DNA of 6,112 bases, from NCBI GenBank assembly GCA_021847385.1, contig JAJZTV010000129.1, positions 1-6,112 on the forward strand, in the 5' to 3' direction. Positions within the stretch are counted from its first letter, which is position 1. Each line of letters begins with the position of its first letter. The notes beneath the pieces were generated by a model. That model did no database searches. It saw only the letters and a program-made list of their open reading frames with translations, and was not told the origin of the DNA. Shown here piece after piece: positions 1-4,295 of the stretch. The position numbers and the translations under genes were made by a program. This stretch comes from Pseudomonadota bacterium (GTDB lineage: Bacteria; Pseudomonadota; Gammaproteobacteria; Burkholderiales; Thiobacillaceae).

Positions 1-24
1 ATGTCGCCCTTCAAGGGTCTGTGA
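1..24 (+). CDS. 3' end of an upstream gene (partial)
   Basis: Frame 1 reads from the window edge to a TGA at 22-24, 13 nt before the hdrC start. The hdrC ribosome binding site begins right at this stop, which is typical of operon spacing. Too little is visible to identify the product. In known sHdr clusters the gene before hdrC2 is a small conserved gene (sHdrH) that follows hdrA, so that is the candidate. An alternative is a frame-3 gene ending at the TGA at 39-41, which overlaps the hdrC start as ATGA. Confidence 0.35.
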   Translation: MSPFKGL

Positions 25-31
25 GAGGAGG
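24..31 (+). promoter_or_regulatory. Ribosome binding site of hdrC
   Basis: AGAGGAGG lies 6 nt before the ATG at 38. It decides the start: the hdrC frame is open to the left edge of the window, but only this ATG has a Shine-Dalgarno sequence at the right distance. Confidence 0.8.
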
Positions 32-37
32 CTGGCA

Positions 38-670
38 ATGAGCGATATGAATCAACAGATGACGGCCCGCTACAAGAACAACTTCCTCAAGGAGATCGAG
101 GAACAGGCCGAGATGGGCGACTGGGTCAAGATGTGCATGCAATGCGGCGTCTGCTCCGGCTCCTGCCCGACCAACTTCCACCCCGGCTGGGATCACCCGC
201 CGCAGGAGTTGTTCATGATGATCCGCGCCGGCAAGCGCGACGAGGTGCTCTCCAGCAACTCCATGTGGCAGTGCGTGTCCTGCTACAACTGCTACGTGCG
301 CTGCCCGCGCAAGGTGCCGATCACCCACGTCATGCACGGCCTGGCCGAGTATGCCTATCGCCTGGGCAAGGCACCCAAGGGCCAGCCGACCCAGCACCTG
401 TCCAAGACCTTCTGGGACAACGCGACCAAGTATGGCCGGGTCAACGAAGTGAAGCTGACCCAGTCGCTCTACTTCAAGGACGGCATCGCCTCCGGCATCA
501 AGAAGGCGCTGGAGATGCAGAGCATGGCCCTCGGTCTGGTCAAGGCCAAGCGGCTGAACCCGATGGAGGCCGTCGGCGGCGGTCACAAGTGCAAGGACCT
601 CAAGGGCATCCACGCAATGCTGGACAAGGCGCGCGAGCTGGAAGCGAAGCGCAAGGGCCGGTCGGCATAA
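38..670 (+). CDS. hdrC: Heterodisulfide reductase subunit C-like iron-sulfur protein (probable sHdrC2)
   Basis: A 210-residue soluble ferredoxin-type electron carrier. Two classical [4Fe-4S] motifs are complete: C33-x2-C36-x2-C39-x3-C43-P and C79-x2-C82-x2-C85-x3-C89-P. The spacing and the sequence CMQCGVCSGSCP are typical of HdrC. There is no membrane segment, so it is not a fused HdrDE- or QmoC-type membrane subunit. The C-terminal third is rich in Lys, Arg and Glu. hdrB follows after 14 nt. In the family, HdrC passes electrons between the flavin subunit HdrA and the catalytic subunit HdrB. In sulfur-oxidising bacteria and archaea the homologous sHdr complex acts in cytoplasmic oxidation of protein-bound sulfur, with genes ordered C1-B1-A-H-C2-B2. 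Because no hdrA follows hdrB here, I infer the C2 copy. Lysine codons are nearly all AAG and third positions are mostly G or C, consistent with high expression. Confidence 0.9.
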   Translation: MSDMNQQMTARYKNNFLKEIEEQAEMGDWVKMCMQCGVCSGSCPTNFHPGWDHPPQELFMMIRAGKRDEVLSSNSMWQCVSCYNCYVRCPRKVPITHVMHGLAEYAYRLGKAPKGQPTQHLSKTFWDNATKYGRVNEVKLTQSLYFKDGIASGIKKALEMQSMALGLVKAKRLNPMEAVGGGHKCKDLKGIHAMLDKARELEAKRKGRSA

Positions 671-674
671 GGAG
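669..674 (+). promoter_or_regulatory. Ribosome binding site of hdrB
   Basis: AAGGAG overlaps the hdrC stop codon and lies 10 nt before the hdrB ATG at 685. Another ATG at 678 lies only 3 nt from it and opens a four-codon frame ending at TAA 690-692, so 685 is the real start. Confidence 0.65.
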
Positions 675-684
675 CGAATGAAAG

Positions 685-1581
685 ATGGCTAAGAAAGAAT
701 ACGCGTTCTACCCGGGCTGCTCCTCGCAGAAGGGCGCCTCGGCCTCCAACTACCTGACCTCGGTCGAGTCCATGTGCAAGACGCTGGACATCAAGATGAC
801 CGAGATCCCCGACTGGAACTGCTGCGGCGCCTCGGTCAGCTATGCCGAGGCGGGCGAGCTGCCGCGCCACGTGATGAATGCGCGCAACTTCGCGCTGGCC
901 GAGCAGAACCTGCCGGGCCAGGACATCGTCGCCACCTGTGCCGCCTGCTGGCTGGGCGCGCGCGAATCGAAAGAGCGGCTGGAGCATTCCAACGTGCTGA
1001 TGGCCGACACCCAGGAGGCCTTGAAAGAGGCCGGCCTCAAGATCAAGGTCATCCCCGAGGTGCGGCACATGGTCGAGGTGCTGATCGAAGACCTCGGTTA
1101 CGACGAGCTGAAAAAGCCGGTGAAGAAGCCCTTGGACGGCATGAAGTTCGCCGGTTACGTCGGCTGCCAGACCAACCGGCCGTTCGGCATCCACGGCGAG
1201 TCGTTCGAGAACCCGATGTACCTCGACAAGTTGGTCGAGACCGTCGGCGCCGAGGCGACCAAGTTCGACCAGAAGGTCACCTGCTGCGGCGGCGCCCTGG
1301 CCTTCTCCGAGCCGGACAAGGCCCAGGCCCAGATCAAGGACATCATCGAGGCGGCCTACGATTCCGGCGCCGAGATGCTGGTCACCCCATGCCCGCTGTG
1401 CCAGGCCAACACCGAGGTCTACCAGGGCCAGATCAACAAGAAGTATGGCACCAAGTTCAACATGCCGGTGCTCTACTACAGCCAGTTGATGACCCTGGCC
1501 TACGGCGGCTCGGCCAAGGAGGCCGGCCTCGACGGCAACGTCATCCGTGCCCGCAAGCTGGAGGAGTTTGCGTCGAAGTAA
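685..1581 (+). CDS. hdrB: Heterodisulfide reductase subunit B-like CCG-domain protein (probable sHdrB2)
   Basis: A 298-residue protein with two complete cysteine-rich CCG domains. Domain 1 has C12, C46-C47-G and C85-x2-C88; domain 2 has C161, C200-C201-G and C236-x2-C239. In methanogen HdrB these ten cysteines bind two non-cubane [4Fe-4S] clusters that do the disulfide chemistry, and none is missing here, so catalysis is plausible. The length matches standalone HdrB of about 290-300 residues. No membrane segment or signal peptide is seen, so it acts in the cytoplasm with HdrC, with which it is co-transcribed. In sHdr systems the complex works with lipoate-binding protein LbpA and sulfur carriers such as TusA and DsrE to oxidise sulfane sulfur; none of these partners is visible here. 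It is the last gene of the operon, since a strong terminator follows within about 20 nt. A related Hdr complex with another electron partner cannot be excluded from the sequence alone. Confidence 0.9.
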   Translation: MAKKEYAFYPGCSSQKGASASNYLTSVESMCKTLDIKMTEIPDWNCCGASVSYAEAGELPRHVMNARNFALAEQNLPGQDIVATCAACWLGARESKERLEHSNVLMADTQEALKEAGLKIKVIPEVRHMVEVLIEDLGYDELKKPVKKPLDGMKFAGYVGCQTNRPFGIHGESFENPMYLDKLVETVGAEATKFDQKVTCCGGALAFSEPDKAQAQIKDIIEAAYDSGAEMLVTPCPLCQANTEVYQGQINKKYGTKFNMPVLYYSQLMTLAYGGSAKEAGLDGNVIRARKLEEFASK

Positions 1582-1602
1582 GCGGAGTCGGCGTGTAGTG
1601 CG

Positions 1603-1634
1603 AAACGGGGGCTTCGGCCCCCGTTTTTATTTTG
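1603..1634 (+). terminator. Intrinsic terminator of the hdr operon
   Basis: A perfect 10-bp stem (1603-1612 with 1617-1626) is closed by a very stable C(UUCG)G tetraloop and followed by a T-rich tract TTTTTATTTT (the tract overlaps the stem end). It sits 21 nt after the hdrB stop. On the minus strand the same hairpin is followed by only three T, so it may weakly stop the convergent transcript as well. Confidence 0.93.
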
Positions 1635-1669
1635 TGCCGCCATCGTCATCGAGCAATGTCGGTATTCCG

Positions 1670-2248
1670 TCATGGCGACTCGTCCACCGTGCCCAGGTAT
1701 CGGTCCGCGTCGCAGTCTTCCGGCCAGTCCAGGCACAGGGTGCGGAAGTTGTTTTCCCAATGGATCAATCCCGGGTAACGCCAAGCGGCCTGGGCTCGGC
1801 CCGCCCGGTCGATGAAGCAGGTGTGTCGATGCAAGAGCGGGTCGCAGGGCAGACGCTTGCCGGCCAGCCGTTCTTCTTGTTCCAAGGCGCTGCGCCAGGC
1901 CAGGGGGTGGCTGCTCAACAGGCGGTCGACGAACAGGGTCGGCAAGGCTGGCTGGGCGGGTTGCGGCAAGGAACTATCCCGACTGTGGAAGGTTGGTATG
2001 CCGACAGCGCCTTCGGATATACCGTCGGCCTCGACTACGCGCGCGGCACCGTATTCCAGACGTTGAAGCTGGCGCAAATTGTGGGTGTCGGTTTCTTTTT
2101 CCGAGGCTGGCTGTTGTTCGAGATAACCGTATAAGACCCAGCCGTCTTTTTCCTTCCATTGCTCCAGCCTGGTGAGGAAGGCCGGTTCGCGTTGGCCGAG
2201 GCGGTAGAAATCGGGCGCAAAGAGTTGCAGGCAGGCCATGCGCAGCAA
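1670..2248 (-). CDS. Unrecognised protein, possibly the 3' part of a gene split by a TAA
   Basis: From a TTG at 2248 this frame gives 192 residues; an ATG lies three codons further in (2237-2239). Neither has a visible Shine-Dalgarno sequence. The frame stays open and coding-like for another 22 codons upstream, with a helical, charged stretch (DRLDALYYDFEKRL) but no ATG, GTG or TTG, right up to the TAA at 2315-2317 that ends the preceding gene in the same frame. So the true protein may start before any usable start codon, which suggests a broken or read-through gene of about 363 codons in total. The product looks soluble, begins with an amphipathic helix, has a Gln/Pro-rich middle and a Trp- and Cys-containing C-terminus (HRHTCFIDR, NNFRTLCLDWPEDC). 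I do not recognise the family. The gene converges on the hdr operon. Confidence 0.55.
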   Translation of the reverse strand: MLRMACLQLFAPDFYRLGQREPAFLTRLEQWKEKDGWVLYGYLEQQPASEKETDTHNLRQLQRLEYGAARVVEADGISEGAVGIPTFHSRDSSLPQPAQPALPTLFVDRLLSSHPLAWRSALEQEERLAGKRLPCDPLLHRHTCFIDRAGRAQAAWRYPGLIHWENNFRTLCLDWPEDCDADRYLGTVDESP

Positions 2249-2314
2249 GGTCAGGCGTTTTTCGAAGTCGTAGTAGAGGGCATCGAGTCGGTCGAGGCGA
2301 TTTTCTTCAGGCGC

Positions 2315-2761
2315 TTAGTTCGCGCATTGTCGGTACGCCTCCAGCATCGCCTTGGGCTCGACTTCCAGTTCACCGACAAGCGGTAGCGCGAGCTTGCCCT
2401 TGAGTCCCGAAGCTAGCGCCAGGGCGGCATTCTTGAGCGTGGCGACGGTGGTTTTAAGTACCTTTGTCACCTGTTCGTCAAAATCATCATGCTGCTCCAG
2501 CCAGCCGCTCAGGGTGTGCTGGGTGGTTTTGAGCAAGGGCACGATAAGGTGATCTTCGCTTTCGTGGCACCAGGCGTTGAAGAAGACAGGAAGGGTGTAG
2601 GAGGTATCGGCCGTCGGCTTTAGCACCCGCGCATCGAGTTGCTCGCGAAAGCTTCTTTCCAGCCGCTTGCATAGCGCCTCGGCAAAGGATTTGCCGTATT
2701 GGAGGTCGCGCGGGCGATCCTTCGCTTCGCTGGGAGTGTTGGCGTCTTGCGCGTTGGTCAC
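2315..2761 (-). CDS. Unrecognised soluble protein, possibly the 5' part of a gene split by a TAA
   Basis: A 148-residue protein starting at a GTG (2759-2761) with a good ribosome binding site (GGAGG, 10 nt upstream). The first 20 residues are polar and look disordered. The rest appears mainly helical: a charged region (KSFAEALCKRLERSFREQL), then TLPVFFNAWCHESEDHLIVPLL, then an Ala/Leu/Lys-rich helix and GLKGKLALPLVGELEVEP. No signal peptide or membrane segment is seen. It ends at a single TAA directly followed, in the same frame, by the next coding-like region on this strand. Codon choice is more mixed than in the hdr genes (more codons ending in A or T), consistent with low expression or different ancestry. 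I do not recognise the family and infer no function. Confidence 0.6.
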   Translation of the reverse strand: MTNAQDANTPSEAKDRPRDLQYGKSFAEALCKRLERSFREQLDARVLKPTADTSYTLPVFFNAWCHESEDHLIVPLLKTTQHTLSGWLEQHDDFDEQVTKVLKTTVATLKNAALALASGLKGKLALPLVGELEVEPKAMLEAYRQCAN

Positions 2762-2771
2762 CGTTCAATTG

Positions 2772-2776
2772 CCTCC
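2772..2776 (-). promoter_or_regulatory. Ribosome binding site of the 148-residue gene
   Basis: On the minus strand, GGAGG lies 10 nt before the GTG at 2761. It supports this GTG as the start, as no ATG is available nearby. Confidence 0.6.
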
Positions 2777-3050
2777 GTGCCTTGCGGCTATATTGGATCG
2801 GGGCGGCGGAGGCGATGCGCTTTGTTTCCCGCCTTGGTGGTCCGTTGGCCTTGCCCCGCCCGTTTCGTCGTTGTTCTTTTGGTGTCGATAAGATAAACCA
2901 GGTACAGCCCATTTCGTAGCTCGGCGGCGATAGTCGGCACCACCCTTGTTGAAGCGCTTATGCGAATGCCACGCTGGTTTTGTCGCTGGCGCGCGACCTT
3001 GCCCGGTCGCAGCCGTCTTCCAACGCACGGGTATTGGGCTATACATGAAT
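2777..3050. other. Divergent intergenic region, no gene recognised
   Basis: About 270 bases between two divergently oriented genes, so it should hold promoters for both. I see no sequence close to a sigma-70 consensus on the minus strand. On the plus strand, TATACAT at 3040-3046 is the best -10-like element, about 50 nt before the secreted-protein gene, with only a poor -35 match. A 6-bp inverted repeat (2993-2998 with 3005-3010) is present. Small frames here lack ribosome binding sites and resemble no protein I know. Confidence 0.5.
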
Positions 3051-3075
3051 AGCGTGGAACGCCCTGTTCCGCGCT
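3051..3075 (+). promoter_or_regulatory. Inverted repeat in the leader of the secreted-protein gene
   Basis: A 10-bp stem (3051-3060 with 3066-3075, one G-U pair) encloses the 5-nt loop GCCCT. The core is GGAAC-N5-GTTCC. It ends 9 nt before the Shine-Dalgarno sequence and has no U-tract, so it is not a terminator. It could be an mRNA-stabilising 5' hairpin, a translational control element or a protein operator. Confidence 0.55.
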
Positions 3076-3084
3076 CAACTTAAA

Positions 3085-3090
3085 AGGGAG
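3085..3090 (+). promoter_or_regulatory. Ribosome binding site of the secreted-protein gene
   Basis: AGGGAG is 2 nt from an ATG at 3093 but 8 nt from the in-frame ATG at 3099. The normal spacing favours 3099. Confidence 0.65.
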
Positions 3091-3098
3091 AAATGAAA

Positions 3099-3644
3099 AT
3101 GGACATCAAGCCTCTTGTTGTCGTCGTCTTTTCCGCGTCGTTCCTGGTGGGCTTCGCACCGCAGGCCCTGGCTGTGCAGCCGCAAATCCCCACGCTACAG
3201 GTATGCAATCAATCGGCCGCTGTCGGCAAGGGCGTGGTCAAGATCGATAGCCGTGTCGATTCCTCGCATACCGGCTCATTCGATATCGCGGTCGAGCTGA
3301 AGTGCAGCCCGGACAATCCGGGATACCCGGCCGGTTCGATTCAAATCAATAACCTAAGCATGTCCGATTCGATCGTCCAGGGCAGCATCGTCAGCACATC
3401 GATCGAGCAATTGACCACGACCGGAAAGCACACGCCGACCTTGTACGTCAACGGCCGCTGCACCGCCCGGGGTGTCGTCGGCTGCCGCTTTTGGCTCATG
3501 ATCGCCGATAACCGCCCGAGCCCGGAAAAAGGCACTCCGGACGTGGTTGGCTTTTTGGTATTCAACGGCGCGGGGCAGCGCGTCGCTTATGGCACCGGGC
3601 CTGTGATCAAGGGCGACCTCAAAGTCGCGCCAACGTCGGACTAG
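3099..3644 (+). CDS. Secreted protein of unknown function with four cysteines
   Basis: From the ATG at 3099 this gives 181 residues; an ATG at 3093 would add two. A signal peptide is clear: a Lys at position 4, a hydrophobic core (LVVVVFSASFLVGF) and an A-L-A cleavage site after residue 25. The mature part of about 156 residues has four cysteines (C36, C69, C121, C129), an even number that fits two disulfide bonds in the periplasm. It looks beta-rich, with alternating Val, Ile, Ser and Thr. C36 is not at the cleavage site, so there is no lipobox and it is not a lipoprotein. There is no membrane segment or sorting motif after the signal, so it should be free in the periplasm or exported. The gene appears monocistronic, with a structured leader before it and a terminator after it. 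I do not recognise the family. A lectin-like or inhibitor-like beta fold is possible but unsupported. Confidence 0.75.
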   Translation: MDIKPLVVVVFSASFLVGFAPQALAVQPQIPTLQVCNQSAAVGKGVVKIDSRVDSSHTGSFDIAVELKCSPDNPGYPAGSIQINNLSMSDSIVQGSIVSTSIEQLTTTGKHTPTLYVNGRCTARGVVGCRFWLMIADNRPSPEKGTPDVVGFLVFNGAGQRVAYGTGPVIKGDLKVAPTSD

Positions 3645-3670
3645 CCGTTTCGGGCACGACGCGCGGCGAT

Positions 3671-3680
3671 CCGCTAGCGG
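3671..3680. repeat. Perfect 10-bp palindrome CCGCTAGCGG
   Basis: A self-complementary decamer, 26 nt after the stop of the secreted-protein gene and just before two hairpins. It has no loop, so it is better as a dimeric protein site than an RNA hairpin; chance is also possible in GC-rich DNA. Confidence 0.4.
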
Positions 3681-3687
3681 CCGTTGC

Positions 3688-3713
3688 GCTGGCCGGCGAA
3701 CAAGCCGGCCGGC
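3688..3713 (+). repeat. GC-rich hairpin without U-tract
   Basis: A 10-bp stem (3688-3697 with 3704-3713, including one U-G pair; core GGCCGGC/GCCGGCC) with loop GAACAA. No T-run follows, so it is not an intrinsic terminator by itself. It may protect the 3' end of the upstream mRNA or help the terminator 12 nt further on. Confidence 0.6.
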
Positions 3714-3725
3714 TGTGGCATACTG

Positions 3726-3750
3726 ACAGGGGCCTTGAGCCCCTGTTTTT
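3726..3750 (+). terminator. Intrinsic terminator before the pilS operon
   Basis: An 8-bp perfect stem (ACAGGGGC 3726-3733 with GCCCCTGT 3739-3746), loop CTTGA and a run of five T. It should end the secreted-protein transcript. It stops only 24 nt before the next start codon, which leaves no room for a downstream promoter, so any transcript of the pilS operon starting upstream must pass through it or begin inside it. Confidence 0.85.
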
Positions 3751-3774
3751 ACTTGTAGCGAAGAGATCGAGTAG

Positions 3775-4083
3775 ATGAAACGACCCAAGACCGTCGACGA
3801 GTATGTCGACCTGGTGCACCAGGCGGTGTACGAGATCGACGAGTTCCGCACCAGTATGGACTACGAGCCGGAGAACGCCGAGATGTTCGGCCCTTTCATC
3901 GAGCAGCTCGATGGCATGGTCCGTAAGGTTTACGACGATATGATCGGCGGCAAGTACGAATGGGGCATGGGCGAAGATCTGCCCTATATGCCCTTGGTGG
4001 TGAAGTTCGGCCGTTTGATTCCATTCCAGCGTTTGCTGATCACTATCAACGAAACTCACAAGAACGGACTCGACATTGGGTAA
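3775..4083 (+). CDS. Small acidic protein of unknown function, first gene of the pilS operon
   Basis: A 102-residue soluble protein with no signal peptide, membrane segment or cysteine. It is rich in Asp, Glu and Tyr in the first half (EYVDLVHQAVYEIDEFRTSM) and appears helical, followed by a Gly/Trp/Met loop (GGKYEWGMGEDLPYMP) and a more basic, hydrophobic C-terminal helix. The ATG at 3775 has only a weak purine-rich leader (AAGAGATCGA). Its stop overlaps the start of the next gene by 8 nt, so the two are very likely translationally coupled and co-expressed with pilS. I do not recognise the family with confidence. A role linked to the PilS pathway is suggested only by position. Confidence 0.75.
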   Translation: MKRPKTVDEYVDLVHQAVYEIDEFRTSMDYEPENAEMFGPFIEQLDGMVRKVYDDMIGGKYEWGMGEDLPYMPLVVKFGRLIPFQRLLITINETHKNGLDIG

Positions 4084-4294
4084 GCTGCTCTTCTGGTTGT
4101 TGGTCGGCGTTGTCTTCGTCGCCTGGTTCAAGGCGTCGAAGCGGAAGCGTCGGGTTCCACCGCCGTCTACGCCGGGCGTGGAGGACATGGTGCGTTGCCA
4201 AGTCTGCGGCGTGAATCTGCCCCGCTCCGAGGCGATCATGAGCCGTGGCCGCTTCTATTGCTGCCCGGAGCATCGCGAGCAAGACCGCGGCTAG
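4076..4294 (+). CDS. PP0621-like membrane-anchored zinc-ribbon protein
   Basis: A 72-residue protein with one N-terminal membrane helix (residues 4-18, LLFWLLVGVVFVAWF), a basic stretch right after it (KASKRKRR) that places the C-terminus in the cytoplasm, a Pro-rich linker and a small putative metal site: C41-x2-C44 and C62-C63-x2-H66. The C-terminal motif VRCQVCGVNLPRSEAI is what I associate with the PP0621 family, which is often found next to pilS in Betaproteobacteria; this is from memory. The start is a TTG at 4076 inside the end of the preceding gene, chosen because it gives the charged-then-hydrophobic N-terminus MGKLLFW and because no ATG precedes the membrane helix. The Shine-Dalgarno signal is weak, so translation probably depends on coupling. 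pilS begins 1 nt after its stop. Confidence 0.8.
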   Translation: MGKLLFWLLVGVVFVAWFKASKRKRRVPPPSTPGVEDMVRCQVCGVNLPRSEAIMSRGRFYCCPEHREQDRG

Positions 4295-4295
4295 C

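Noticed and set aside
11..1194. Long minus-strand frames opposite hdrC and hdrB (about 200 codons each, 11-613 and 583-1194)
   Set aside because: They are mirror frames of strongly GC3-biased genes whose plus-strand products have full Fe-S motifs; the reversed products are Leu/Val/His/Gly-rich and resemble nothing.
774..1598. Plus-strand frame of 274 codons overlapping hdrB
   Set aside because: The product is an Arg/Gly/Pro-rich composition typical of an out-of-frame reading of a GC-rich gene; hdrB itself is certain.
2871..2899. TTGTTC and TAAACC as a sigma-70 promoter on the plus strand
   Set aside because: The -10 half matches only three of six positions, and the start would lie nearly 200 nt before the gene.
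2960..3052. Possible 30-codon peptide, Arg/Trp-rich, in the divergent region
   Set aside because: No convincing ribosome binding site and no recognisable similarity; its stop runs into the inverted repeat. A chance frame is more likely.
4245..4295. Earlier GTG start for pilS
   Set aside because: It overlaps the PP0621-like gene by 50 nt and adds an Ala/Ser-rich extension that does not look like the start of PilS; the GTG at 4296 fits the family and the spacing.
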